From: Streptomyces sp. NRRL F-5126
Lineage (GTDB): Bacteria > Actinomycetota > Actinomycetes > Streptomycetales > Streptomycetaceae
Assembly (NCBI RefSeq): GCF_000721265.1
Contig: NZ_JOFZ01000001.1
Location: 682,001-746,000 of the forward strand
Length of the DNA stretch: 64,000 bases
Direction of reading: 5' to 3'
Numbering within the stretch: position 1 is the stretch's first letter; every line of letters begins with the position of its first letter. The notes beneath the pieces were generated by a model that did no database searches, had not been told where the DNA came from, and worked only from the letters and a program-made list of their open reading frames with translations. This document shows positions 25,491-36,782 of the stretch, piece after piece. Both the position numbers and the translations under genes were made by a program.

Positions 25491-26681
25491 TCACGCTCCC
25501 TTCGCGGCCTTGAACAGCTCCGCCCGCGGGTCCTCTTCCGCGGTCGCCTTCCGGTACGCCTCAAGCGCGTCGCGCGCGGGCGCGCCGAGGTCCTTCGGCA
25601 CGGCCACCTCGACCGTCACCAGCAGGTCTCCGCGCGTGCCGTCCTTGCGTACGGCGCCCTTGCCGCGGGCGCGCATCGTGCGCCCGTTGGGCGTGCCCGC
25701 CGGCAGCTTCAGCTTCACCGGTGGCCCGCCGAGCGTCGGCACCCTGACCTCGCCGCCCAGCGCCGCCTCCGCGAACGTGACGGGCACCGTGACCGTGAGG
25801 TTGTCGCCCCTGCGGCCGAACACGGGGTGCGAGCCCACGTGCACGACGACGTAGAGGTCGCCGGCGGGGCCGCCGCGCTCGCCAGGCGTGCCCTTGCCGC
25901 GCAGCCTGATCCGCTGCCCGTCGGACACGCCGGCGGGGATGCGGACCTGGATGGAACGCGACGACTTGGCGCGCCCGCTGCCCTTGCAGACGTCGCAGGG
26001 GTCCTGGGCGATGAGCCCGCGGCCCTTGCACTCGACGCAGGGGTCGGTGAGCGAGAACCCGCCGCCGGTGCCGCGCGAGACCTGCCCCGTGCCGACGCAC
26101 GTCGGGCACACGCGCGGCGTGCCGTTCTTGTCGCCGGTGCCGGAACACGCCTTGCAGGGCGCCTGGCTGGACATCCGCAGCGGGACCGTGGCCCCGTCGA
26201 CCGCCTCGGTGAAGCTGAGCGTCACCTCGGACTCGATGTCCTGGCCGCGGCGCGGCTGCGTGCGCGTGCCCGTGCCGCCCCGGTTGAACAGCCCGCCGAA
26301 CACGTCCCCGAGACCGCCGCCGAAGCCGCCCTGCGTCCCGGTGCCGCCGCCCTGTCCGGCGCCTCCGAAGAGGTCGCCCAGGTCGAAGTTGAACGTGCCG
26401 CCGCCGGCGCCGCCGCCCCCGGGGCCGGGGCGGAAGCCGCCGTTCCCGAAGAGCGTGCGCGCCTCGTCGTACTCCTTGCGCCGCTTCGCGTCGCCCAGGA
26501 TGTCGTTCGCCTCGGAGATCTCCTTGAAGCGCTCCTCGGCCTTGGCGTCACCCTTGTTGGCGTCCGGGTGGAACTCGCGGGCGAGCTTCCGGTACGCCTT
26601 CTTGATCTCGGCCTCTGTGGCGTCCTTGGGGACGCCGAGAACCTTGTAGTAGTCCTTCTCGACGAAGTCCTTGGTACTCAT
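25491..26681 (-). CDS. dnaJ: Chaperone DnaJ
   Basis: A 396-residue type I Hsp40. It has a J domain with HPD in REFHPDANKGD, a long Gly/Phe-rich linker (residues 75-150, GGGGAGGGTFNFDLGDLFGG), four zinc-binding CxxCxGxG repeats (CKACSGTG, CPTCVGTG, CVECKGRG, CDVCKGSG) and a beta-rich substrate-binding C-terminus. It delivers substrates to DnaK and stimulates its ATPase. It is third in the operon, 36 bp after grpE. Confidence 0.97.
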   Translation of the reverse strand: MSTKDFVEKDYYKVLGVPKDATEAEIKKAYRKLAREFHPDANKGDAKAEERFKEISEANDILGDAKRRKEYDEARTLFGNGGFRPGPGGGGAGGGTFNFDLGDLFGGAGQGGGTGTQGGFGGGLGDVFGGLFNRGGTGTRTQPRRGQDIESEVTLSFTEAVDGATVPLRMSSQAPCKACSGTGDKNGTPRVCPTCVGTGQVSRGTGGGFSLTDPCVECKGRGLIAQDPCDVCKGSGRAKSSRSIQVRIPAGVSDGQRIRLRGKGTPGERGGPAGDLYVVVHVGSHPVFGRRGDNLTVTVPVTFAEAALGGEVRVPTLGGPPVKLKLPAGTPNGRTMRARGKGAVRKDGTRGDLLVTVEVAVPKDLGAPARDALEAYRKATAEEDPRAELFKAAKGA

Positions 26682-26717
26682 TCCCGACGTCCCTCCTTCC
26701 GCTCAGCTTCAGCCGCG

Positions 26718-29366
<2,649 letters not shown>

Positions 29367-29536
29367 TATTGTGCGGAAGCCTTGCGGCGCGGGGATGACG
29401 CCGCAGGTCGGGCGCGTCGGCCCGACACGGCCGCCGCGGTGCGGCGGCGGGGCGGGCAGGCCGTGCGATGGTGTCGAAAACCCAGTGCGAACCGGGACAA
29501 ACCTACCGAATAACCCGACGGAACGGATGGCTGCCC

Positions 29537-30520
29537 ATGCGGCACGCTCTGCGCCTCGCTTCGCGACTCGGCCTGCCGGCCGGTCGGCCCTTCGGCACGC
29601 GGCGTGACGCGAGGCACGCGCCCGTACCCGCGCCCGACGCGCCTCTCGCGCGGATGCCCGCGGGGCCACCCGCCGCATGCCCGCCTCTTGAAGAGGAACG
29701 CCTCCCCGGCGCGAAACGTGCCCTGGACCTCGTCCTCGGTTCTCTGCTGCTGGTACTCGCCGCGCCGGCGCTGCTGGTGGCCGCCGCCGTCCTCGCCGTA
29801 CGCGGCGACGCGGCGGGCGTCGGGCGTTTCGGCCGCGTTCTCCGCCGCCAGGAGGTGGTGGGGCTGCACGGCGCGCCCTTCACCCTGCGGTCGCTGCCCA
29901 CGCGCCGCTTCCGCCTCGACCTGCTGTCCCGGCTGCCCCAGGTCGTGCGCGGCCGAATGTCGCTCGTCGGCCCCGCGGCGCTGCCCGTCGGCCACCCGCG
30001 CGCGCGTGCCGGCTGGCGGCAGTCCGTACGGCCTGGCATCACCGGCCTGGCGCAGGTGCGGCGCGGATCGCGGCTGCCCTGGTACGAGGCGCCGCTGCTC
30101 GACCAGCACTACGTGGAGCACCACTGGCTCGGCACGGACCTGGCGATCCTGGCCGTCACCCTGCCCTCCCTGCCGCCGACCGCGACCTCACCGAAGCCGG
30201 GGGCCTCCCGCGCGCCCCGCACGTCCCGCACGTCCCGCACGTCCCGCTCTCTGCGCGAGACTCCGCGCGAACGCGCCGCACGCGCGCGCGGCGGCCGTAC
30301 GACCGGCGCCCTCTCGACCGGCGCCCGCGCGGCTCTCGGGCGTGCTGCCCTCGCCCGTACGGCTCGTGCCCGCGCCACGCGGGCCGCCCGCGCCCGCGGC
30401 GCACGCACGCGCGAGGCCGCGTCCACGACGCACGCGGGCCAGGGATCGCGGAGCGCGCACGGACGCGTCACGGTGAGCGACACAGATCACCGCTCGGGGC
30501 GCTACATTGCGGCCGGATAA
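29537..30520 (+). CDS. Bacterial sugar-transferase-like protein, degenerate, with Arg-rich tail
   Basis: A 327-residue protein of the polyprenyl-phosphate sugar transferase type (PF02397). It has KRALDLVLGSLLLVLAAPALL (membrane re-entrant helix), MSLVGPAALP, RPGITGLAQVRRGS and HHWLGTDLAILAVTLPSL. The catalytic block usually SLDELPQL reads LLSRLPQV here, so the Asp-Glu dyad of the family is replaced by Ser-Arg and the enzyme may be inactive. After residue 215 a tail of about 110 residues is rich in Arg/Ala/Thr/Ser, including tandem RTS. ATG at 29537 is chosen after GGATGG; an upstream ATG at 29468 is in frame. It is divergent from dnaK. Confidence 0.75.
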   Translation: MRHALRLASRLGLPAGRPFGTRRDARHAPVPAPDAPLARMPAGPPAACPPLEEERLPGAKRALDLVLGSLLLVLAAPALLVAAAVLAVRGDAAGVGRFGRVLRRQEVVGLHGAPFTLRSLPTRRFRLDLLSRLPQVVRGRMSLVGPAALPVGHPRARAGWRQSVRPGITGLAQVRRGSRLPWYEAPLLDQHYVEHHWLGTDLAILAVTLPSLPPTATSPKPGASRAPRTSRTSRTSRSLRETPRERAARARGGRTTGALSTGARAALGRAALARTARARATRAARARGARTREAASTTHAGQGSRSAHGRVTVSDTDHRSGRYIAAG

Positions 30521-30621
30521 GTGGGTACGCTCAGTGCGGAACGATTAAGTTACCGCTTAGTACATCTCTGAGCGGCCGCAGCGTGCGGACCTCCCCAGCT
30601 CGCATGCCCGAGGAGCCCTCC

Positions 30622-32958
30622 ATGCAACTCGCCGCGATCATCGTGTCGCTGGTACTCGCCGTCGTCGGTGCGGCGCTGTTCGTCCGCGCGATCGGGCAGA
30701 TCGTCGCCTTCCTTCGGATGGGCCAGTCCGTCCCGGCGGGTGCGCGTACGGACGACCCCGGCGGCCGCACCCTGACGGTGGTCAGGGAGTTCCTCGGCCA
30801 CACGCGCATGAACCGGTGGGGCGTCATCGGCGTCGCGCACTGGTGTGTCGCGGTCGGCTTCTTCGCGCTGATCGTCACCCTGATCAACGCGTTCGGGCAG
30901 ATCTTCCAGGCGGACTGGCTGCTCCCGATCATCGGCGACTGGCCGCCCTACGGGGTCGCCGTCGACCTGATCGGCGTGCTGACCACGTTCGGCATCCTGA
31001 CGCTGATCGTCATCCGCCAGCTCTCCCGGCCCGGGCGCGCCGAGCGCAAGTCCCGCTTCGCGGGGTCCAACGTCGGCGACGCGTACTTCGTCGAGGCCGT
31101 CATCCTGATCATCGGGGTGTGCATCCTCGCGCTGCGCGGACTGGAGGGCGCGCTCTACCACGAGACCTCCTACAGCGCCTCGTACTTCCTGACGTACCCG
31201 CTGGTCGCCGCATTCCGCGGGCTGTCGCTTCCCACCTTGCAGAACCTCGTCTACCTGTTCGCGATGATCAAGATCGGGACGTCGTTCGTCTGGATGATCA
31301 CCGTCGCGCTCAGGACCGACATGGGCGTGGCCTGGCACCGCTTCCTCGCCTTCCCGAACATCTGGTTCAAGCGCAACGCGGACGGCGCCACGGCGCTCGG
31401 CCCGCTCCAGCCGATGGCCTCGGGCGGCAAGGTCATCGACTTCGAGACGGTCTTCGACGACGAGGAGAGCGCCGAGGAGACCGTCTTCGGCGTCTCGCAG
31501 GTCGAGCACTTCTCGTGGAAGGGCATCCTCGACTTCTCCACGTGCACCGAGTGCGGCCGCTGCCAGTCGCAGTGCCCGGCCTGGAACACCGGAAAGCCCC
31601 TCTCCCCCAAGCTGCTGATCATGTCGCTGCGCGACCACGCGCACGCGAAGGCGCCCTACCTCCTCGCGGGCGGCGGCAAGGACGCGGAGGGCGCCGAGAA
31701 GGCGTCCGAACAGCAGCTGGCAGGCGTTCCCGCCTCCGCCCTCGCGGAGGCCGAGCGCCCCCTGATCGGGACGCTCGAAGAGGGCGGCGTCATCGACCCG
31801 GACGTGCTGTGGTCCTGCACGACCTGCGGTGCGTGCGTGGAGCAGTGCCCCGTCGACATCGAGCACGTCGACCACATCGTCGACATGCGCCGCTACCAGG
31901 TGATGATCGAGTCCGCGTTCCCGTCCGAGGCCGGGACGATGCTCAAGAACCTGGAGAAGCGCGGCAACCCGTGGGGCCTGGCGAAGAAGCAGCGCCTGGA
32001 GTGGACGAAGGAGCTGGAGCGGGAGATCGGCTTCAAGGTCCCCGTCGTCGGCAAGGACGTCGAGGACCTCACCGAGGTCGACTACCTGTACTGGGTCGGC
32101 TGCGCCGGCGCCCTGGAGGACCGCGCCAAGAAGACCACCAAGGCCTTCGCCGAGCTGCTGCACATCGCGGGCGTCAACTTCGCGATCATGGGCGGCGACG
32201 AGAAGTGCACCGGCGACTCCGCGCGCCGCCTCGGCAACGAGCCGCTGTTCCAGCAGCTCGGCCAGGAGAACGTCATGACGCTGAACATGGCGTTCGGCGA
32301 GGAGCTCGACGACGACGGCAAGGCCACCGACGAGTCGAGGAAGCCCAAGTCGGCCAAGAAGATCGTCGCGACCTGCCCGCACTGCTTCAACACCATCGCC
32401 AACGAGTACCCGCAGCTGGGCGGCGAGTTCGAGGTCATCCACCACACGCAGCTGCTGCAGCACCTCGTCGACGAGGGCAAGCTGGTGCCGGTCACGCCCG
32501 TCGAGGGCCTCATCACGTACCACGACCCCTGCTACCTGGGCCGCCACAACAAGGTCTACACACCGCCGCGCGAGATCATCGCCGCCGTACCGGGCGTACG
32601 GAACGAGGAGATGCACCGCCACAAGGAGCGCGGCTTCTGCTGCGGCGCGGGCGGCGCGCGCATGTGGATGGAGGAGCGCATCGGCAAGCGCATCAACAAC
32701 GAGCGCGTGGACGAGGCGCTGTCCCTGAACCCGGACATCGTCTCCACGGCGTGCCCGTTCTGCCTGGTGATGCTGACCGACTCGGTCAACGGCAAGAAAG
32801 CTGCGTCCAACAGTGGCTCCGCCACGGGTGTCCAGGCGAAGGAATCACTCCAGGTCGTCGACGTCGCACAGCTGCTGCTCGACTCCGTCCGCACGCCCGC
32901 GGACCCGGACGGCGCGCCGGAGGCCGCGGACGAGCCCGAGCCGGAGCCGGCGAAGTAG
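30622..32958 (+). CDS. Membrane-bound heterodisulfide-reductase-type Fe-S oxidoreductase
   Basis: A 778-residue protein. About six transmembrane helices in residues 1-230 resemble the gamma subunit of respiratory nitrate reductase (haem b type). Two [4Fe-4S] ferredoxin motifs follow (CTECGRCQSQCP and CTTCGACVEQCP), then two CCG domains (CPHCFNTIANEY, YHDPCYLGRHN, ERGFCCGAGGARMW, ACPFCLVML). This is the usual build of actinobacterial quinone-linked Fe-S reductases; the electron donor is not known. ATG at 30622 follows GAGGAGCCCTCC. It stands alone, with a Glu/Pro-rich C-terminus. Confidence 0.92.
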   Translation: MQLAAIIVSLVLAVVGAALFVRAIGQIVAFLRMGQSVPAGARTDDPGGRTLTVVREFLGHTRMNRWGVIGVAHWCVAVGFFALIVTLINAFGQIFQADWLLPIIGDWPPYGVAVDLIGVLTTFGILTLIVIRQLSRPGRAERKSRFAGSNVGDAYFVEAVILIIGVCILALRGLEGALYHETSYSASYFLTYPLVAAFRGLSLPTLQNLVYLFAMIKIGTSFVWMITVALRTDMGVAWHRFLAFPNIWFKRNADGATALGPLQPMASGGKVIDFETVFDDEESAEETVFGVSQVEHFSWKGILDFSTCTECGRCQSQCPAWNTGKPLSPKLLIMSLRDHAHAKAPYLLAGGGKDAEGAEKASEQQLAGVPASALAEAERPLIGTLEEGGVIDPDVLWSCTTCGACVEQCPVDIEHVDHIVDMRRYQVMIESAFPSEAGTMLKNLEKRGNPWGLAKKQRLEWTKELEREIGFKVPVVGKDVEDLTEVDYLYWVGCAGALEDRAKKTTKAFAELLHIAGVNFAIMGGDEKCTGDSARRLGNEPLFQQLGQENVMTLNMAFGEELDDDGKATDESRKPKSAKKIVATCPHCFNTIANEYPQLGGEFEVIHHTQLLQHLVDEGKLVPVTPVEGLITYHDPCYLGRHNKVYTPPREIIAAVPGVRNEEMHRHKERGFCCGAGGARMWMEERIGKRINNERVDEALSLNPDIVSTACPFCLVMLTDSVNGKKAASNSGSATGVQAKESLQVVDVAQLLLDSVRTPADPDGAPEAADEPEPEPAK

Positions 32959-32989
32959 GCGGGACGGGCCCGAGGCCCGCCCCGGGGAA

Positions 32990-33556
32990 TCACGCGCCGA
33001 CGGGCTGGAACACCCACATGGCCGAACTGTTGTTGCTGACCCGTACGGCGGAACCCTGAACGACGAGGCGCCCGGCGGGCGGGTAGGCGTGGGCGACGGT
33101 GACGGGCCCGTCGGGCCACCCCTCGATGCGCCAGCGGTCGGCGCGCGCGGCACGGCCCTGGGGGACGGCGGAGGCGGCGTCGGCGGAGGCGCCTGCGTCG
33201 TCCGCGGCGGCGTCCGTACTGGCCCGCCCCTGGTCGACGGCCGACCCGCAGGCGTCCATCCGCACGGGCGCCGGGTAGCCCGGCGTCCGCGGCATCGACA
33301 GACAGCGGCTCGTCGGCCCCGGCCGTACGAACTGGACGGTCCCGTCCCCGTGGTTGCGCAGGACCCACTCGGTGCCGTCGACGCCGCAGGTCTCCAGCCG
33401 CGTCCCGGCCAGGCAGCGGCCGGACGCCGCGTCCTTGATGTAGTAGGTGCCGTCCTTCACCGTGCCCGCCTGCGCGGCGGCCGCGGGCGTCGTGAGGCAC
33501 AGCAGAAGGGCGGGCGCGGCCAGCGCGGAGGCGACGGTGGACCGTAGGGATGGCAT
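32990..33556 (-). CDS. Secreted beta-trefoil-like protein
   Basis: A 188-residue secreted protein. It has a Sec signal peptide (MPSLRSTVASALAAPALLLC... cleavage near AAAAQA, residue 29), then repeats of a trefoil type: GTYYIKDAASGRCLAG, TEWVLRNHGDGTVQFV, SRCLSMP, DRWRIEGWPDGPVTV and GRLVVQGSAVRVS. This resembles ricin-type or fungal I66-type inhibitor trefoils, so carbohydrate binding or protease inhibition is possible. An Ala/Asp-rich insertion of about 35 residues (DQGRASTDAAADDAGAS) breaks the middle. It converges on the Fe-S reductase gene. Function is inferred only at fold level. Confidence 0.72.
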   Translation of the reverse strand: MPSLRSTVASALAAPALLLCLTTPAAAAQAGTVKDGTYYIKDAASGRCLAGTRLETCGVDGTEWVLRNHGDGTVQFVRPGPTSRCLSMPRTPGYPAPVRMDACGSAVDQGRASTDAAADDAGASADAASAVPQGRAARADRWRIEGWPDGPVTVAHAYPPAGRLVVQGSAVRVSNNSSAMWVFQPVGA

Positions 33557-33736
33557 GGGACCTCCAGAGAACGGTGACGGGCACCCAACGTAATCTCGCC
33601 CTCACCATGAGCGCCGAAGGACGGCGCCGAGCGGCCCTCTGATGCCCCCTAGGGGATGTCACAGGACAGCCCCAATGGCATGCGCGTTCGCCTCCCCCGG
33701 CCGCCCGCTCCCGCGCGACCGGGTACTTTCGAGAGC

Positions 33737-34777
33737 GTGGCTGGATTCAGGAACGGACGCGGCCGGGACAACCGCGACCCGCGACAGCAACCGCGAGCGC
33801 GACGGCAGCAGCCGCCGCGTCCCTACGCCGGCCCGCAGGCGCCGCAGTGGCCCCCGGCGGGAGGCGGGCAGTACAGCGGCGAACCCGAGTACTTCGGCGA
33901 CCCGAGGCCGCCCCAGCCGTACCAGGGCGGCCCGTACGGGCGGCAGGACCCGTACCAGGCCGGCCCGAACCAGCAGGATCCCTACGCACAGGACCCCTAC
34001 GCGCAGGACCCGTACGCGCAGGACCCCTACGGATCCGAAGGCCCCTACGCCCCGCACCCCCAGCCGCACGGCGGCGGCCCGACGCCGTACGACGCCCCCA
34101 TGCGGGGCGGCATACCCTCCGCGGACCCCAACCCGCACGCGAACAACCCGGGCCACACCCAGGTCTTCCGCGCCGCCGACGACCCGTACGGCGACGGCGC
34201 CACGTACCGCGCGGGCGCGGCGCCCGTCCCCAGCGGCCCCAGGCTCGCCTGGCGCGACCTGCTGAGCGGCATCGTGATGCGCCCGAGCCAGACGTTCCTC
34301 CAGATGCGGGACTACCCCGTCTGGGGCCCCGCGATCATCGTCACCCTGATCTACGGCATGCTGGCGCTGTTCGGGTTCGACGACGCGCGCCACGACGTCA
34401 TCTCGTCCGCGTTCTCGATGGCCGTCCCGTACGTCCTGGTCACCGGCGTCGCGTTCGTCATCGGCAGCCTGATCCTCGGCGCCGTCACCCACACGCTCGC
34501 ACGTCAGCTGGGCGGCGACGGCTCGTGGCAGCCCACGGTCGGCCTCTCGATGCTGATCATGTCGCTGACGGACGTGCCGAGGCTGGTCTTCGCCGCGTTC
34601 CTCGGCGGCGACAACGGCTTCGTGCAGATCCTCGGCTGGCTGACCTGGCTGCTCGCCGCCGCGCTGATGACGTCGATGGTCCGCAAGTCGCACGACCTGC
34701 CGTGGCCGAAGGCGCTGGGCGCGTCGGCGATCGAACTGCTGGCGCTGCTGTCACTGCTGAAGCTCGGCACGTTCTGA
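33737..34777 (+). CDS. Yip1-domain membrane protein with QDPYA repeats
   Basis: A 346-residue protein. The N-terminal 165 residues are disordered, rich in Pro/Gln/Gly/Tyr, with tandem QDPYA (15-bp DNA repeat, about 33970-34030). The C-terminal half has about five transmembrane helices of the Yip1 type (WRDLLSGIVMRPSQTFLQM, WGPAIIVTLIYGMLALFGF). GTG at 33737 (VAGFRNGRGRDNRDP) is chosen as the family-typical start; the frame opens earlier at 33656. Its role in bacteria is unknown. Confidence 0.82.
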   Translation: MAGFRNGRGRDNRDPRQQPRARRQQPPRPYAGPQAPQWPPAGGGQYSGEPEYFGDPRPPQPYQGGPYGRQDPYQAGPNQQDPYAQDPYAQDPYAQDPYGSEGPYAPHPQPHGGGPTPYDAPMRGGIPSADPNPHANNPGHTQVFRAADDPYGDGATYRAGAAPVPSGPRLAWRDLLSGIVMRPSQTFLQMRDYPVWGPAIIVTLIYGMLALFGFDDARHDVISSAFSMAVPYVLVTGVAFVIGSLILGAVTHTLARQLGGDGSWQPTVGLSMLIMSLTDVPRLVFAAFLGGDNGFVQILGWLTWLLAAALMTSMVRKSHDLPWPKALGASAIELLALLSLLKLGTF

Positions 34778-34841
34778 CGCGCGCAAGCCCGCGCGGACGC
34801 CTCAGGCCCTCAGCTCCTCAGGCCCTCAGCCCCTCATCCCC

Positions 34842-35339
34842 TCAGGCGTCCAATACCTGCCCGGAGCGCCGCACGACGGGCGGCTGAACGCTCCACGGGA
34901 AGTTGATCCACTCATCCGTGCGCTTCCACACGTACTCGCACTTGACCTGCGATGCGGACTTCTCGTAGACGACGGCGCTGCGCACCTCGGCGACGTGCTC
35001 CCGGCAGAAGTCGTGCACGAGCTTCAGCGTCTTGCCGCTGTCGGCGACGTCGTCGGTGATCAGGATGCGCTTGTCGCTGAAGTCGACGACGTTCGGCACG
35101 GGAGCCAGCATGACCGGCATGGCGAGCGTCGTCCCCACGCCGGTGTAGAACTCCACGTTGACCAGGTGGATGTTCTTGCAGTCCAGCGCGTACGCGAGGC
35201 CGCCGGCGACGAAGACGCCGCCGCGGGCGATGGAGAGGATTATGTCGGGCTCGTACCCGTCGTCGGCGACGGCCTGCGCCAGCTCGCGCACGGCGACGCC
35301 GAACCGCTCGTAGGAGAGGTCCTCCCTGGACTGACTCAC
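34842..35339 (-). CDS. Purine-type phosphoribosyltransferase
   Basis: A 165-residue type I phosphoribosyltransferase. The PRPP loop is RILITDDVADSGKTLKLV, preceded by PDIILSIARGGVFVAGGLAYAL and followed by YEKSASQVKCEYVWKRTDEWINFPW. The length and WINFPW ending resemble xanthine/guanine-type salvage enzymes. GTG at 35339 is chosen with GGGAG eight bases upstream. It is 18 bp downstream of the dcd stop and in the same direction, so the pair may be an operon for nucleotide salvage. Confidence 0.88.
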   Translation of the reverse strand: MSQSREDLSYERFGVAVRELAQAVADDGYEPDIILSIARGGVFVAGGLAYALDCKNIHLVNVEFYTGVGTTLAMPVMLAPVPNVVDFSDKRILITDDVADSGKTLKLVHDFCREHVAEVRSAVVYEKSASQVKCEYVWKRTDEWINFPWSVQPPVVRRSGQVLDA

Positions 35340-35356
35340 GCCTGCGACTCCCAACC

Positions 35357-35932
35357 TCAGACTCGGGTCCGGTGGAAATTGAGGTAGGAGCGCGAGGCCG
35401 TCGGCCCGCGCTGCCCCTGGTAACGCGACCCGGCCCGCTTCGACCCGTAAGGGAACTCGGCGGGCGAACTGAGCCGGAAGAGACAGAGCTGCCCGATCTT
35501 CATGCCCGGCCACAGTTTGATGGGCAGGGTGGCCATGTTCGACAGTTCGAGGGTGACGTGCCCGGAGAACCCGGGGTCGATGAACCCGGCCGTCGAATGC
35601 GTCACGAGCCCGAGCCGCCCCAGGCTCGACTTGCCCTCCAGCCGCGAGGCGATGCCGTCGGGCAGCGAGATCACCTCGTACGTGGAGGCGAGCACGAACT
35701 CCCCGGGGTGCAGGATGAACGCGTCATCGCCCTCGGGCTCGACGAGGCGGGTGAGGCCGGACTGCTCCACGGCGGGGTCGATGTGGGGGTACAGGTGGTT
35801 CTCGAAGACCCGGAAGTACCGGTCGAGCCGCACGTCGATGCTGGATGGCTGGACCATCGAGGAGTCGTACGGTTCGAGGCGGACGCTGCCTGAGTCGAGC
35901 TCGGCGCGGATGTCCTTGTCGGAGAGGAGCAC
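35357..35932 (-). CDS. dcd: dCTP deaminase
   Basis: A 191-residue trimeric deaminase converting dCTP to dUTP. It starts [15 protein letters not shown] and carries [14 protein letters not shown], the catalytic/nucleotide region [20 protein letters not shown], and the C-terminal [17 protein letters not shown] that closes over the triphosphate. GTG at 35932 gives the usual length; longer readings into the upstream frame are not family-like. Products feed dTMP synthesis; the ThyX found later in the window belongs to a different locus. Confidence 0.96.
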   Translation of the reverse strand: MLLSDKDIRAELDSGSVRLEPYDSSMVQPSSIDVRLDRYFRVFENHLYPHIDPAVEQSGLTRLVEPEGDDAFILHPGEFVLASTYEVISLPDGIASRLEGKSSLGRLGLVTHSTAGFIDPGFSGHVTLELSNMATLPIKLWPGMKIGQLCLFRLSSPAEFPYGSKRAGSRYQGQRGPTASRSYLNFHRTRV

Positions 35933-36012
35933 GCCCCGAGGATACGGGGAGTGCGCGGGCCGCCCGCGACCGGCCGCCCCGCGCCCCCCTTCACCACGTG
36001 CGCCGCCGGCCG

Positions 36013-36198
36013 CTAGCCCTGCTGCTCGCGCCGTGCCCCGGGCACGGGCACGGCATGGCGCAGCCGCGCACACCGCGGACACCGGATGAGCCGCCCGGGC
36101 CCGATCCTCCCGGCGTCGAGATGCTGCAGCGGGAACGACGTGGTGCTGAACACATGACCATCGGCACAGCGGACGACGGTGCGCTCCATCAAGTCCAT
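36013..36198 (-). CDS. Small zinc-ribbon-like conserved protein
   Basis: A 61-residue protein, [23 protein letters not shown]..., with CADGH and CPRC that could bind one zinc ion, ending RLRHAVPV. I recognise the pattern as a small conserved Streptomyces protein of unknown function. The ATG at 36198 has AGGGACC upstream. It lies between dcd and tRNA-Gly, on the opposite strand to the tRNA. Confidence 0.7.
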   Translation of the reverse strand: MDLMERTVVRCADGHVFSTTSFPLQHLDAGRIGPGRLIRCPRCARLRHAVPVPGARREQQG

Positions 36199-36379
36199 CA
36201 GGTCCCTTCCCCAAAAACGCGGACGAACGCCACATTAGGGGATGACCAGGACCCCGCGACCCCCGGCACTCCGACACCCCACGCTACGCCCCAACTCCCG
36301 CCAGGCACCCCCGCATACGCGCCCGGCACCGAACCCCGCGAGTCCCCCAGAAACCCCCGCAACCCGCCCAACACGACAA

Positions 36380-36422
36380 GCCCCCGGCGAGCTGCTCCGG
36401 GGGCGAGGCGATGAGGTAGAGT
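36380..36422 (+). promoter_or_regulatory. Hairpin and probable -10 element upstream of tRNA-Gly
   Basis: GCCCCCGG/CCGGGGGC form a perfect 8-bp hairpin at 36380-36404. TAGAGT at 36417-36422 fits a vegetative -10 (TAGRRT) and lies 45 bp before the tRNA. No clear -35 was found. Confidence 0.45.
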
Positions 36423-36466
36423 ACGAGCAGATACGACGCGGGGATCTTCGGACGCGGCGTCGATGT

Positions 36467-36540
36467 GCGGGTGTAGTTTAATGGTAGAACATGAGCTTCC
36501 CAAGCTCAGAGCGCGAGTTCGATTCTCGTCACCCGCTCCA
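36467..36540 (+). tRNA. tRNA-Gly (anticodon CCC), 3' CCA encoded
   Basis: The acceptor stem pairs GCGGGTG with CACCCGC. The anticodon arm TGAGC-TTCCCAA-GCTCA gives anticodon CCC. The T arm GCGAG-TTCGATT-CTCGT is standard. The discriminator U is at 36537 and CCA at 36538-36540. Its 3' half is the probable attachment site of the integrative element that follows. Confidence 0.97.
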
Positions 36541-36546
36541 TGACAA

Positions 36547-36571
36547 ACCCCCAGGTCAATGACCCGGGGGT
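36547..36571 (+). terminator. tRNA-Gly terminator
   Basis: Arms ACCCCCAGGTCA and TGACCCGGGGGT pair with one mismatch and are followed by TTCTTTGTT, a rare intrinsic-type terminator with a T-rich tail in this window. Confidence 0.85.
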
Positions 36572-36782
36572 TCTTTGTTGTCTAGACCTCTCACGACCTG
36601 CCGTGCCCTCAACGTGCCCCAAGTCACTCAATTCCGCCCGCGGAGGGCACGTGACGACCCCGCGTTCGGCAGCCAGATGCCTCAGGCGTCTCAACATCCG
36701 AACCGGCTCGATGTGCCTTGCATCACGCGGCGGCGAGCGTCTGCGCCTACGCTCTGCACGACGGCCTCGCATCGGAGCGGCC

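Noticed and set aside
30550..32622. A 690-codon minus-strand frame opposite the Fe-S reductase
   Set aside because: Shadow of the reductase, whose Cys motifs are on the plus strand.
32959..32989. GC-rich inverted segments after the Fe-S reductase gene as a terminator
   Set aside because: The pairing is short and imperfect; not distinguishable from background GC symmetry.
34800..34841. CTCAGGCCCTCAGC-type short direct repeats after the Yip1 gene
   Set aside because: A short low-complexity stretch with no clear structure or function.
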